Numbered from the stretch's first letter, positions 10,441-24,223 are shown. The stretch: 64,000 nt of DNA from Ostrinia nubilalis (GCF_963855985.1 NC_087119.1:8534001-8598000); one strand, 5' to 3'. Made by a program: numbers and translations. The notes: generated by a model not told the origin, from the sequence alone.

Positions 10441-13330
10441 GCCGTCACCACACTGCTTGCAATCCCAAAACCGTAAAAAATATGAAGCTTTTGGTAATTC
10501 ATTTGCTTATACTATATTTTTACAACTGAAAAAAAATATTGCTCTTCTAAAAACCGACACGTTGCTGATTCTCCTTGTGATTTTCAGGATACTTTCACTG
10601 GTACCATACTATAACTACTACGAATAAGATTAATATCCATACGCGCTCATTTCCTTATTCCATTGTAGAAGGTAAGGGTGCTTATTTTGGCAGAACACCC
10701 GGTCAATGAACCGCCGTCGTATTTATTGTTCTACCCACACCACCAGTGTTGGTATTGGCACAAATTCTATTTGTTTAAATGGTAAGTCTTGTGCAAACAG
10801 GTAACGTTACATAACAAGGCCTTTAATAACACAGCGCGCCAGATAAAAGCATTATGAAGGTAAGCGTTTCGATTTCGATGCATCGGAGGTAAATGTTTGT
10901 TTAATAGATTGTTTTTACTAAAATAATGGATTTATAAAGTCGCTCAGTATTCCATTCCAGTGGAAAAGTTTATAGAAACTTTCTAAACTAATATACATAC
11001 TTACTTAGAACTTAATGTTCTCTGTTCTATAAACTTAAATCGTTTTACAGTCAAGGAAAATTCCATGCCTTCGTTATTACTTACTCTGTTTAAAACAAGA
11101 TTTTTAATAGTTTCATAACAAAATTATTTGAGCTGACTTATTTGAAAACAGCAGATTTTTCAGTGACAATCTTTTAGACTGGTGTCTAAACTCATTATAA
11201 TAAGTAAGTAGGAATCGATTATGATTTTCATTAGTTTCAAAATAAATTGGAAATGAGTCAGCTGCATCGGCTCGAGGATCAAAGGTCAACAACCACCTCA
11301 TCTGCATGGATTATCTCCGTCTTAGCGCGATAATTTAATCCTTTGTTTATCCAAGCCTCTAATAGTCCCGGTGCAAGCGCCCGCGCATGTATCATGCACA
11401 TAAGAAAATAATCCCGCATCATGAGTTATGACTGACTACAGCTCGGTATTTAAAGAAATCGATAAAATAATATTCTAAAGAACAAGGAAATGGGTCGACC
11501 TTGGTTGGTAGAATTATTATTATCTTCTGTTCGCGAGTATTTTTTGTTATGCATGGGTTTTGAGCTAAAATTGTGTGATTATACAATTTGAAAAGGATGC
11601 ATAGGTATACCAGAAGGCATTATTGGACTATTAACAATATAAAAGGTATGGTTGTGTGTGTGGTAGTGGTTGTAGTCGTGCTATTTTAGTTTCTTGGTTT
11701 CACGCGTTTTGTACAAAAGTAATAAAGCAATAACTGCATTTCGTATATGATTGTTAAAACAAGGGCTGACTAGGTACTTAACCTTTTCACAGTCCCATCT
11801 AAATAATTAGTTTTTAATTATATTTCTTGGGAAGCGTCAGACCTCATTATTGGGGCGGGCCTATACAAATGTACACACGGTATTAAAGTGCTTGGGAGAA
11901 GCACAAACAGAGTAGTAAAACGCCCCCCGCCGCACCCCGGCCCACGCCCTAGCTGTCAAAACTGCAATTTGGTTTATTGACTGATGGACGCTATATTTAA
12001 CGCGATAGAGCTTTATGTCTGGTAGGGTGGCGGCGAACTGGTTAAATAATAAAGGAAGCTGACTAAGTTACGTATTTTGAATGTTGACTCAATATGTTGG
12101 GTATTCAAGAGGAATCACATCCAGGAATTCTATTTGTAATTGAATTATTCATTAGGTATGGTATAGGTATTCATTATTAAGTTTCTGTAATTTGAAAAAT
12201 TACAACGCCACTCTTGTATCGGAGTTTTGGGCTGATACTGTATAGATTTTTAGTCGTAACGACAAGATGAAGATTTGAAAAATCTTATCCCAAAACATTC
12301 GCGAAAACCAAACGTACCTAACTAAGGAAAATATACAAGATTTACATCCTACATGCCTGCTTACACTATTAGTTTACCTACCTATAAGTATTCCTAAAAC
12401 CTAGGTAGGTAGGTGCTTTGGAATGTATGTAGAAGCTTAAAAAATCAATATGTTACCAATAGATTTCTAACGCAGCCATTTTAATTTATAAATGTAGAGC
12501 AAATTGGCACTTTCTACTGTTGACGCAAGTCGCCTTCCAGAACCAGCGTCCAATCAGATTATATAGTTACTCCTCAAGTACGAACCCAATAAGTTTCCAA
12601 TATAAACCTTCGAGATATCCGCCGAAGAAGGAAACGTTCCAAAAGATTAAAAGCTCGCCTAGGAAATCCGAGAAATACGGCGAGCCACCCGCAGTTGGCC
12701 CGAAAGCAATTTGAATTGACGGTTATCTCACCTCCTACGTTTATATTGAAACTTACATAAATATTTGGTTTACCGACCGAGTCTAATTTGGCACGGCCAC
12801 CGTGCACACCGCACCGTTTAATAGAAATACAACGTACATCAAAAAGAGGTAAAAATGGGAGTAAAGCTCGATACCGATTGTTCTTTAATGATAATAACTA
12901 TTTTTTATGCACAGTGGTCCGATCAAGAGCTAAGTGTGGAACAATGCAGTTCAAAGGTAAGTTTTTAAATGTTTTTCAGGGTTTTTATGTAATTAGTTAT
13001 TATTATTGAGGTTCTATTTAAAAATCAGTCTTTACAAAGACTAAAATGAGAAATAGCACCGTTTTTAAAAATGCAGCTTTTCACAAAGCATTTTGTTGGA
13101 TGATTCTAGCTAGTTGTACTTGTTGCAAATACCTACTCTTAATTAAAAAAAAGATCCTAACAAGGTTTCGTAGCGTATTCTTTTCATACGTGTATTGTGA
13201 AAAAGTTTTGTACATTCATTAATTTTTTGTACTTCGTCTACTAGAAAACCATCTGAGAACTTGCATTGTAATTACCTAAGTATTTTAGATTTTAGTTTAA
13301 TATTTGTATAACCAATGCATTGAAGGGCAA
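10441..13330. other. Non-coding stretch; one possible microexon
   Basis: No gene can be defended. There is a GC-rich patch at 11890-11955. The only splice-like structure noticed is at 12915-12956: TTTTTTATGCACAG, 42 bases open in one frame, then AAAG|GTAAGT. It is reported separately as a low-confidence microexon. Confidence 0.45.
12915..12956 (+). other. Possible 42-bp microexon
   Basis: Acceptor-like TTTTTTATGCACAG is followed by 42 bases (14 codons, beginning TGGTCCGATCAAGAG and ending TTCAAAG) and a strong donor GTAAGTTTTT. The length is a multiple of three. No neighbouring exon of the same gene is recognised within several kilobases, so this may be a chance match. Confidence 0.15.
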
Positions 13331-13551
13331 TTAAACGTCTCTAGAGAATCATCTTGTTTGTTTAACAGACAAAACAACAGATTCACAAAATGGGTTCATC
13401 GGAATGATTAAAAAAAATTACACATGTCGGAAGTGACAGCCCGCCGCGTCGCCGACCGCCGGGTTCGAATCCCGGCTCGGGTAACGTAGACGCGTTTTGG
13501 TTTACGTTTATATTGCTAACCACTTGTTGAGTAAATAAATAGAGACGTTTT
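13331..13551. repeat. tRNA-related (SINE-like) repeat with a B-box
   Basis: Contains GCCGGGTTCGAATCCCGGC at about 13459-13477, a perfect TΨC arm and RNA polymerase III B-box. The outer ends are an 11-bp inverted repeat, AAACGTCTCTA / TAGAGACGTTT. No acceptor stem or anticodon arm can be folded around the B-box, so it is not a functional tRNA gene. A tRNA-derived SINE or a small foldback element carrying a tRNA fragment is likelier. Confidence 0.4.
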
Positions 13552-14829
13552 AAAATAAACTCCACTAGTAATCCTTGACTTAGTAGCGTTTACGTAAGCG
13601 TGAGATCAATGTGCGGTCGCATGTAATTTTTAAACAAAGTACACGTGGTAGAGCTTAGATTTGAAGCTGTGGTGACACACATCGAAGTATTGATGGCTTC
13701 TTACAATTTCATACAACTTTAGATTACAAAGAGAAAAGTACTTTTATATTTGCATGGTAGGTTATGAATAGTGAAAAGGCTTTTGAAACCGACTTTGGTA
13801 AAAATTAAAACTGTCTAATAAAAAAATACGGATTTCACTAGTTATCACGCTCTTCAGATTTTGAAAAAACACCCTTTAGATTTACCATTCAATGTTATAA
13901 CGATCTAGCTCTACAAAGTAATGATAAGTATGGAAAACCAAAGGTTAACTTATTAATCAACAAATTAAGCAATGTTTTCCGATTTGCATCCGATTTACAA
14001 GGTAGGTAGTTATGCAAATACCTACGGATGGGCATTATGAATCAAATGTTATTATTATTAGAAGGAAAACTTGACAAGTAAGGAAAACTCATAATTTTCT
14101 ATGGAGATTGTTAGTATGTGGCATTATAGTGTCATTATTGCACACAGGGTCGAATTTAGAACTAAAGCACAATTTTTTAGCTGTCAGTTAATTTGAGATA
14201 AGGAAAAATTAATGTTGTTTAGTCTCTAATTCTTTATTATATTTCCTACCTCTAGACTAGGTACCTAGTCTGATGTGCAACTTTACCTAAATAGGAACAA
14301 ATTAATGGACAACTACGGGACTATTCCTACCTCTCGTTCCCACCACTGCAACTCCTGTGTAGCCAGGATCTACAGCTTGACCGCCATAAAAACCCAACCA
14401 ATGAAGGTCAAGTTTGTCCCGGGGGAAAGTTGAACTGTCATTGGACTCGCGACAAAATTAATTAGAAGAAGAATAATAGACAACTATCTAACTATTGCAT
14501 ATCTTTAACACAAATTTTAGCTGCGGATATTGTATGAGATCATGCAAGTCCAATGTCCAAAGACCGGCCACACGCAATTAGGTGTTTCCCTGAAGTGAGT
14601 CCGAATCGAGACGCGGCGGCTCGCATCGCCGCCTGCTAACTGTCACACAAAAATAGGCCCCAGAAAGGCGAGCGCGACACGGCCCATATGGACCCGGGCG
14701 GGTTATTTTCATTTCTTTCTCACAACTGCTCCATTTGGTGTATTTTTAATTGTGCATTATACTATTGTCAGTTACGAGTGCCAGGCTGGTACCTAGTTAT
14801 GGGTGAATTTCAACAAGTGCATATTTTTG
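13552..14829. other. Non-coding stretch
   Basis: No gene seen. 14335-14440 (GCTTGACCGCCATAAAAACC ... GGGGGAAAGTTGAACTG) is related to 32195-32270, so it is a dispersed repeat of unknown class. 14590-14705 is a GC-rich patch with CATATGGACCCGGGCGGG. Confidence 0.45.
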
Positions 14830-16390
14830 CCTAATTTTGGTGGAAATTGTTATTTGTGTATTTTTATTCTTTAATTATAGATCAAATTTATTGGAAACTT
14901 ATACTGTTTCTAAAATGATTAAGACATTAAATTTTGTCCAGTAGTTTTTTAGATTTTCCTTACACCAAAATTAAGAGAACACCAAAATTTATATTAAAGC
15001 ACCAAAATTAGAAAATATGCTGTCAGTCGGTCATATCTTAGTGCCAAGCTCAAGAAATGGTTTTAAATTTACCAGCACCGACTCCAAAAATATTAATCAT
15101 GGTATATTGTCCTAATAAATAAATAACGACGTACTTATTTTCTACTTTTAAGTGATTTTTGGCGTCGGTTTTAATTTTTTTGTTAAAATTATTTTTTTTC
15201 ATGCTTTTTAGTTGATTAGTCCTTGTTATTGTCACTGAAGAGGGACAGTACCTATGTTTAATGTGATTAAGACTATAATTTTCCATTTTGTAATGGAAAA
15301 TTATAGTCTTAATCACAATCCAAGTGTAAATAATCTTCCTAGCAAAATACAGGCTCCCTACTTTAAATATCGGCAACTAAAAAGTATCAATATATCATGT
15401 GTCAATGTATGTATCAACAAATGAGTATTGAGTATCATCTAACTCCTAACTTATGTTGTTTGACCTTTCATCATCAGCTCATCTTAAATACCTGAAATAA
15501 TACAACTGTATGTACATACCTACCTAAAATATTTAAAGAATTATCCTCCAACTCCTAAGCGTTAAGGAGTTTTACCTTCCATCATCACCTTATCAACATT
15601 AGATGATGACTACTTGAATAACTTTAGAAAACTTATTGCATTCCTACAAAATTTGAGGTTTACTCTCGATTTCCCTAGGATCCCATCATCAGATCCTGAC
15701 TTGGTGACAATGGGACCACCACATAAGTGTACCCTATAGAACAAAAAAAGAATTTTGAAAATCAGTTCACAATTGACGGAGTTAAGTCGGTTAAAAATGC
15801 TTTGGTGCACCACCAAAAACACCAAAATTCACTCACCAAAATTAGATTCTCGTTGAAAAAGCTAAATTATATGAAATCTGTTTTAAATATAACAATAACA
15901 TTTTAACACATGGTATGAAAACAGTTCCTTTACATTATAGGAGGAATTCAACTAAAAAGAATAGCTTAGAAATCTTATACAAAAAGACACCAAAATTGCA
16001 GAATTGTTGTCCGTTTAAAAAAAAACAACACATTTACGTTTTTGGCGGGAAGACGCAGAGGTCTTGCACCCGTCTGCCGTCACTGCTCGCGGGGGCGGTA
16101 CTAAACCTAACGAATGATGGGAGTGTTTAAATCCTGTTTGATCTTTAAAGAAACTGACGAGCTATTTCATTATTGACACCAAAATCATAAATTTTTCGCG
16201 GACAAAACTTAAGGACGTGACTTAATCACAGTTATTTGGGAAACTTGCTTAATTTGGTAATCTTAGATAATAGATAGATTGTATAATCCAAAAATATACT
16301 TTTTCCCTAAGTTCTGTTTTGATCTTCAGCTAAAAAAATACATATTGTAAGAAATTAAGGATGTGGACACTGCACCAAAATTAGAAACGC
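14830..16390. repeat. Repeat-like region with recurrent ACCAAAATT motifs
   Basis: The 9-mer ACCAAAATT occurs seven times on the plus strand and once on the minus strand (near 14833) by my count, often as CACCAAAATTA, clustered near 14962-15010, 15820-15845, 15988 and 16374. It also contains CATCATCAG blocks near 15470, 15590 and 15690, like those at 33560 and 33690, and a perfect hairpin at 15262-15317. No coding region fits. An old composite transposon is the best guess. Confidence 0.4.
15262..15317. repeat. Perfect 26-bp hairpin with 4-nt loop
   Basis: TGTGATTAAGACTATAATTT and six further bases pair without mismatch with the sequence ending at 15317. The loop is TTGT at 15288-15291. Such a perfect stem suggests a recent inverted duplication or a transposon remnant. 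Confidence 0.8.
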
Positions 16391-16735
16391 TTAGTTCAAT
16401 TATTTTTTGTCGAATTTGTAAAAGAAAATACTCATTAATAATGTTGTCCTCAAAATGGAACCTCTGTATATTTTCGTGTAAAAAAAAATCAAAGTTCTAT
16501 GTCATAAAAAACATATGATTTTCAGCTACGCCGCTCAAAAAATGTGTTTGGGAAATTGACCCTTATAGTTTATTATGAATTATGTGGAGATTAAACTTGA
16601 TTTTTTATTTGACTGAAGAAGGATAAAAAACTAAAAAAAGAACCCCACATGGATAATAATATCATGATTTTTTAAAGTCCGTGTAAATTATTAATATGTT
16701 TTCATTGAAATAAATTGTCCTCAGTGAAGTGAGTT

Positions 16736-17149
16736 TTCTTTCCAACTCTTTTCTTCTACATTCCATTCGTCTTTGGAACGGTCTCCCTGAAAACGTCAGG
16801 CAGGCTCCCAGCAAGTCCACCTTTAAATTTCATGTGCGCAAACATTTTCTCGCTGGTGTTTCATCTTCATGATTTCTGGTCAACCTCCTTTTTTTTTCCC
16901 TTTTTTTTTCCTTCTCTTTTTTTTCTCTCTTTGTCATCCATCTTATTATTATATTATATATGTATGTATCTATGTATGTATTCATATGTTATTTATGTAT
17001 TTTTTTTTCTATATTCATAGTAATTTTATACCGCCTACTTTACTCTCAGTTTGGCCCTAAGGTTGACTGGAGGAAAATGCCGAAAGGCATTAAGTCCGCC
17101 GTATGTACACCGTTCTATGTGCATATAAGTTTTAAATAAATAAATAAGT
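16736..17149 (+). pseudogene. 5'-truncated non-LTR retrotransposon (Jockey/CR1-like RT C-terminus)
   Basis: Frame from 16736 reads through HSIRLWNGLPENVRQAPSKS, KFHVRKHFLAG and a stop. This is the familiar C-terminus of insect non-LTR reverse transcriptases (LWNxLP...STFKxxVRKHF). A pyrimidine-rich 3' UTR follows, with AAGGCATTAAGTCCGCCGTA, and a (AAAT)n tail ends near 17147. GTGAAG occurs just before the insert and just after the tail, a possible target duplication. Only the last roughly 40 codons are left, so it cannot be functional. Confidence 0.75.
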
Positions 17150-20100
17150 GAAGAGGACCATAAATTTTATTATCCAAATACCTAGTTAACAACAACAAGG
17201 AAAAGACATTCCATTGTTTGAAGTACCCAATCTGTAGGCACCTACACGTGGAATACAAACCTTCAATTAATCTTCACAGCTTAACTCACGTAAAATGTTA
17301 ACGTTACAAGTAACAAGAGTAACAATAAATCTTAAACTTTGGTACAAATTAGACAAGCGCAGTGACAAATAGACATACAGAAATAGTGCTGCTGACAGTG
17401 GGACGCCCGTCGATCTGTTCACATATCTAAACCCGGCTTCGGATTCCATTTTTCATTTTAAAACAGGAATAGTGACGGCTAACAATAGGTAATGGACTTT
17501 CCGGGAATGTTATCGATGTTACAGAATGTCCAAAGATAGATCACAAACCGTTAGAATGTGGAAATTTTGAGGAATTCCTTTATTATATGGTTCGAAAACT
17601 ATCGATCGTTGTAGATTAGATAGGCACTGAATTCAATAAATATCTTAATTTGTCGAGTGCTACACGCTACAGAGCATCACACACTCGTCACAACACTCAC
17701 AACAAAACTGGTACGTACTCGTAGGTAGGTATGCCGTGTTATACCTACATTTATTAAAGTTTAATTTTGGGAAATGGTACCTAGTACCTAGTATTACTTG
17801 TACTTACATTCCACACTGCACCTAATCTTGTAATGGATCTACATTATAGGTAAGTATAGGTATATTTCAGAGACAAATTACTCTAAGAAGAACTACAAAG
17901 ATCACCTCCTCAAAGCTAGGAACAATTATGTACAAACAAATATGAAATGGGCTATTATTTAAAGAAGCTGTTATAGAAAAATGTTTGCGTAGTAACCTAT
18001 ATCTGGTCTGGCAGGCCTGCGGAGCACAAAGGTGTATGTTTACAAAAACGAGAAAAAGGGAGTTAGGTCCAATAAATTGATTTGAAAAATGTTTACCATA
18101 GGGTGGGTTGAGGTATTTAAAGAACAATTAGTCGGCTGCTTCCCAGCCCTCAGGGCAAATATTTGTCGGTTCCCGCCAACCCTCGTTTGGCCGAGCCGCC
18201 CAGGGCTGTACTGGGAAGGCTCGTAGGACCCGATGTTTGCCTACGCTCCCCTATGTACTTACGGCTTTAAGTAAATTTCCCCTTCTGAGTCACGCCATTT
18301 GTGCTTTTACCTTCGGCCTCGTGGTGAGAGGGATCAAATACGCTTTATGGAAGCCACGGTAACAATAATTTAATTATTAAAGGTTGGTAGTAAAGTTATC
18401 CATATCTTGATCTAGAAATCGGCGCAGGTAAGTTAGACTCAGTCGTATGACCGAAAATCCACTATTAAGGTGTGTACCAAAATGGATTGAAAGCAATGGT
18501 CTATACTTTATACGAACTTACCTCTTTCGAGAAAACTGCCGATTTGCATGTTAACCTAAATATTCATTTTACCTTCCTATGTAAATTATCCAATTATCAA
18601 GTAGATGTATGAGATGAGACTATCAAAGCGCTGTGAAATTATTGTGATATATAAATATCAGCGGAGTTAAGTGGTTCGGTTTAGCTACATAGCGCCATCG
18701 TTTTACAAGAGATTACTATCCGACATGTTTAGATTTCACTTGAAATAACATCGTATTTTGACGGCAAGGTATTTACTTACATCTCGGCAGCCATTCCTCA
18801 TTTACTGGAGGAAATAAACTTATACTTGGAGTTGGACATTCGGAAAGATACGGTATCTTTTAAATCTTTGAATCAAGGGGAAAGTTTTAATTTATTTCGG
18901 AAAACATGGTACCTACTAGGTAATATTGTAACTGGATAGGGGTATTGTCTAATAATCTTATTGGAAAAGTGAACTGAAAATTGAAGCTTCAGGCAACAAC
19001 GCATCAGGCAATATAATTTGCATGCATCTATGCCTTCTAAATAATATGTTACAACTCGTACTTTACATTGAAGATCGAGATTCACATTCACTTTTTATTT
19101 ATTTAAGTATTACCATTAAATGATGAAGGAAAAACTATAAAAAATATAGCTGAACGACCACCTTGCAGCTCGTCGCCGGCGGTCCGGTCCACACTTACAA
19201 AAATACCGGAACGTAATCAAATGCGGATAACTTGCGCTTTATAGACGGCTGCGCGCGCGCCTGTTTGTTTTTCAGTTTGTTATAGACGTGTTTTTACGCA
19301 ATCTGGAAGTCGTAAATCGTCTTCACCAAATTATGTCGTTGGCTAGAGTGAAGATATAGTTACCGTTGCTTCAGATGCAACGTTTATGTGTACTATGTTC
19401 CGATTTATGGGTTTGTTCAGCTATTGTTCTTGGTGGTTTACGTGTTCATCTAGGTCTCGATAAGTAACTTTATTTACCGCAATAATGAAAGGACATAGCT
19501 TAACTGAAAAACACAGCAATATTTTTTTAAACTTAATCATACGGAGTTTGTAGATATTTTACCTGATTAATTTATAAAAACTCGTATTACATCCATCTCA
19601 TCCATCCATAAACGTTATACAGTAATTTTTCCATCAAGGTAGAGCTAAGTTCTGAGAATAACCAAGCTTCGTACAAAGGTTAATAAAACAAAACCACTTA
19701 ATTGTTTGAAAATGTCTACCGATTGTAAGTGAGCATCATTGTGCACAGGCGGCAAAAAGGGCCTGTCACCACACAATGGTTTACGGTTGATCTAAATGCG
19801 CAACAATTTTCAGTTCGGGATCATGCCCGCATTGGGAATTGAATCTGTACCCGCGGGTAATGCGGCGAATAATCCGCATCGCGCGCCACCGTGCCCCGGG
19901 CGCTCGCACAATACCCGGATCTATATAATCTGCAAAAACTATCTATTATTCAAAAACTAAACTACACTTAACACAACATTTACGATTTCATCACTTAAGT
20001 CAAGGGACGAAAGACGAAATACCAGACGGAGAAGTCGATATCTTTGCATCGCAAACTTTTTTATGTTTACGGATAGAAAACTAAAAGTTTACACATTCGA

Positions 20101-22615
20101 TTTAATTCAATTTGTTAACAATGAGTCGACTATTTTATTTTATTGTTGGTGGTCTGTTCTACAGGTATATGAAGTAATAACCAGTGTAAGCGAGCGTTTT
20201 TCCATTAAGGTTAGTAGTAGCTACCGCGGGTCAAGATGGCTGGTTGGTCCTTTCTGCAATTTGTAACGCATATAAAAAGCGATTTATTTACGTAAAAAAC
20301 ATAACCTATTTTACTATCGAAAATCTCGCTTGTCTAAATCATAAACCGGCTAATAAAAACAAGACAGCTCTATATTTTTTGCGCGTTCCACATTTTCGGA
20401 GATAAAATGGGAGGTACGAGAGTAGAGCTATTTGGCCCCAAGATTTTTAGAGCACAAAGACAATCTGGAGTTTTATTAAATATTCTAGACAGGTGTACCT
20501 ATGTAATTTAATTATAACAATTAATTGAATGACATTAATTTATTACTTACTCCCTACCGTACTCATTCAAAGTCACGGACGGGCAATCTTTTATAAAGAC
20601 ACACTTATATAAACTTTGACATGTATTTTATAGAAACGAATGTAACTTACTTAAAAAATAAAATTTAAAATGTTCTCGTTGCCTTTAGTAATTTTACTTC
20701 CTTATTAAATCTCGCTTCACGTCCAGATTCTATTAGGCACCCATGTAAGTATGTTATTAGGCAAATTGATGGACGGACGTTAGTAATAAAATACCGCCAC
20801 TACGTCTGTCAAAGAAGTCGCAAAAAATCAAAACTGATATGTCATTTTGACACCATTCATCCCGACCGTCCGGACCCTGAGTTTTTGTTACATTTATTTA
20901 AAGCTTTTTTTATTTTTGTTCTTATACCCACGGCTTAAGATTCAGAACCGTATATCCAACCAGGATAGATTATGCTGACAACGTTGGCCGTTTTTCTCAG
21001 CAGAATTTCTTAATGAAACCCTCAGGCACCCATTCATGTCATTTGTTGAGTAAACAAAGACCTTCGTCAAATTCTGTAAATTCAATTTTAGATGATAACG
21101 TTTGCTGTTAATTTTAAAGGATTAAATCATTTTCTGTTGCCTCCAACCTAAATTAACATTGAAAATGGCTACCAGGATATTTACCTACATTTTCCGACGT
21201 GTAATTATCGCATTAAATTCATCTAACGTAATAATAATGTTAAGTCGTAGTATTAATAAGGGGTACTACTACGGTACAAATAGTGCTACGAGATGCTACG
21301 AAATTGACTACGAAGCTGGTTTTCGTTTCTAAAGACGCATAAAAACTACGGAATTTTCGTAGCTGAATTTAATACAGACTGATGTAGATTGTGACAGTTA
21401 AAGTTTATTTCATTGTAATGATGACAGGTAGGCGGGAAAAAATAATTTGAGCAAGTGTACGCGGTAGGTCGGGGCGGAGGGCGCAGGCGCTTCTCACAAT
21501 GCCAGGATTAGCGCAGGTCTATTCACTTTTGTTCAATTTGTCAGACACACGGCCAGCTTTGTTTAGACTGTATAGAACTTCGTAGGCATAAAATGATGCT
21601 GGCCCCGCCAGCGAGGTAAATTAGTCATTTGTGACGCCCTTGATTCTAGGATAAACTGTCTTGTTGTATTCTGAATAGGTATTTCTTGGTTCCACTGCGC
21701 TGTTTTCTTTTTAGATAGGTACTTAGATAGAAATAGTTTATTGACACATACATAAATTTAGGAAGGTACATGACAAAAAAAGGTATAAAAAAACTCTGTC
21801 AACATGCCCCCTCAGCTCATCATGCTCAGCATTTATCGTGACATGTCCGAAAAGGCATATATTATCACGAAGCTGGTCTTCCGCGGATCTTCTTGGTTCT
21901 ACTCCGTTCGTTTACAGACTGTGGTAACCCGCTAGAGCCTGGGAAACCAATTAAATAAGGCTTTCAAAAACTAAATAAAAATAATGTAGTCTGTAACAAG
22001 ATGACGTTTCTCTACCAAATTTTCGCTATCAGGAGTAAACGACGCGTTTTGAAGCCTCAAAATTAGGTTTAAAATCCGCCAATCTTTTGTCGTCTGCTCT
22101 CCGGAACATCTGTACAAGCCCACGTTACTCTATGATGCTCAATTGTTCGCGCGGATCAGCTCACACGCATCGCCGGCGCCGCGTTATCACGCGGTACACG
22201 CCCTGCGACCCCTTTTCTCTAGTACAGGAGCTAGCGTGCGAAAAAAATATATTTCTACCCACATTCCGTGTTTTTTTGTTTGTCGTAATATGGTTTTGAA
22301 TTTGAAGCTCAATTTTTTTTTCTTCACAACTTTTTAGCTGGCAGCTCATTATCGGTGTACAAAGTATGAAGCGAATATACTGAGACTCAATTTAATGTAA
22401 TTTGGAATATTATTTTCCAAATACTTCTGAATTTTTGTTCGCAAGTGACATAGCACGAAACTTAAGTGATTATTTTGTGAAAATTCAAATTTGAGTCAGA
22501 ATTCTAACTCTACACGAATTAGTCCTTTAATTTGTCTACATCAATTTATTTAAAGTCGACAAAGTGAACGATATAGGTTACAAGAAGCAAAATGTCTGGT
22601 TTAAAAAATAATAAA
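17150..22615. other. Non-coding stretch before the LTR element
   Basis: No exon, RNA gene or intact transposon identified. Short GC-rich islands stand out against the AT-rich background: 18130-18240 (with an inverted repeat CTTCCCAGCCCT / AGGGCTGTACTGGGAAG), 19150-19265 and 19850-19925. The short ORFs at 22087-22349 have no support. Confidence 0.45.
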
Positions 22616-22619
22616 AATA

Positions 22620-23901
22620 TGTAACGGTTCGTTACACGAAGAGTAACAAAATAAAGTAAAAGTTAACAAAAAAATAAAATTTTAATTATAACTAAAAACT
22701 AATTAAAAATATACTTACTTACTAAAACCTTAATGACAAAAATAAAATAAATATAAACAAAAACTTATACGTAAACTCGGGCGCAAATGACGTTTTAAAT
22801 ATCTGTGAGCGCGAACGATGAGTGAACGAAGTGGAAACAGGTTCGCCCCGGTTTAGAATAAACCGTCGAAACATCGCGGCGGAGTCCGAGCGAAGTTATC
22901 ATAACGCAAGGACGTACGGCTTTTGTACTAAAACTGCCAAGTCACGACGAGCTACGAGTCGTTAAATTCACTTTTTAACAATTTCTACAAATCTAAGTTG
23001 TGTTGTGTTACCCCAATATCGGGTGAGTGTTGTAAATGATTTTTAATTTTAGTGCTTAGCTAGTGCTTAGTAGTAAGTACCTATCTACTGTTATTTAAAA
23101 AAAAAATGTATTTAGTGCTTGCATGTGTAGCGCTTAAGTGTTTATCTTTTAATTATTAGTACGTGAGCGTGGTTAATACTACGTCAAAACAAATTAAATT
23201 CGCCACGTACATAAAACGTAATACACACATGACCTTGTATGACCCCTACGGTAATTGACAGTCATCCTAATTTTATTACGTTTCCTTTACTTTTATTTTC
23301 CATACAACAAATTAATGTGTTAAGCAATTCATATTGCATTAGATATTGTTTTATAAATATGGAACTCATTTTATAAATAATGGATAATTATTTACCGATG
23401 CTTTGGAGTTAATCTTCATTAATCGTGTTTTTAGTGCTTAAATCTAGATTAAGAATGATTCTTGTGACTGCCTCATCAGTATTAACTATTTTTTGCAATA
23501 ATCATTTCATCTGATCCGCTTCTCGCCGCTTCCGGTCTGATGTCGCAGTCATAAGTACGAAATCGGACTTTGCTAAAATTGTCCGTATCGGAATTCCAGG
23601 GTCCCCGTTCCGGGTTTCAAACACTTCTCTCCGTGGAAGTTTGGGGCAAGATTGCTGCCTTGGACAATCAAGCCTGGTGGACCTGGGCTGCCATCGAGAA
23701 CAGTTTTACGCCTACCGGAAATCGGAAGATCAGTACCGTGGCCTTGATTATTTCTGGGACTTTGTGTCGCTCGGTTGCCAATTATTAACCCACTACCTGA
23801 ACCTTCGTAAATTACATTTAATAAACCTTTTGTTGTACATGTTTAGTTTTTTATTGTTTAATTTCCTTTTTGTTACTACCCTTCTACTAGGGTATGTTAC
23901 A
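22620..23901 (+). repeat. Left (5') LTR, 1,282 bp
   Basis: Starts TGTAACGG and ends GGTATGTTACA, so the termini are the 6-bp inverted repeat TGTAAC/GTTACA. It should carry promoter, start site and polyadenylation signal; AATAAA is at 23820-23825. The motif AGTGCTTA or a close variant recurs several times between about 23050 and 23440. Short ORFs inside, such as 23570-23788, are duplicated in the right LTR and are not genes. Confidence 0.95.
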
Positions 23902-23902
23902 T

Positions 23903-23919
23903 TGGCGCCTGACAACGGG
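23903..23919 (+). other. Primer binding site
   Basis: TGGCGCCTGACAACGGG lies one base after the left LTR. TGGCGCC matches the 3' end expected for a lysine-type tRNA primer; the remainder diverges from the lysine sites I know, so the tRNA identity is tentative. Confidence 0.65.
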
Positions 23920-24223
23920 TATAATTGCAACCGAAACGATACTTGTCTTGTAAGCATTTGATAGTTTTTATTGGTGTTGGCTCTAAACCATAGACTTTAA
24001 GACTGATTATGCTAATTTCTACTTACAAAATACCTACCAAATAGACTAAATGTTATATTGTTATGTTGTATACTCTTGAATACTAATTAACCCAATATTT
24101 AAAAACAAGCTATAACAGATTGCAGTGTTACCACATAGTGGTAGGTATTTTGTATCTGCTTTTAAATCATTGTTGTAGTTGGTAATTTTACTTTCGTTGC
24201 AACACACTCTCGATATAATCACA

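Noticed and set aside
13440..13495. tRNA gene suggested by GGGTTCGAATCCC
   Set aside because: Only the TΨC arm folds; no acceptor stem, D arm or anticodon arm can be placed at the right distances.
16832..17060. Phe-rich ORFs
   Set aside because: They read through the pyrimidine-rich 3' untranslated region of a non-LTR retrotransposon.
23570..23961. Short ORFs in the left LTR (and copies at 29829-30265)
   Set aside because: They lie wholly within or across the LTR edge, are duplicated with it and have no protein features.
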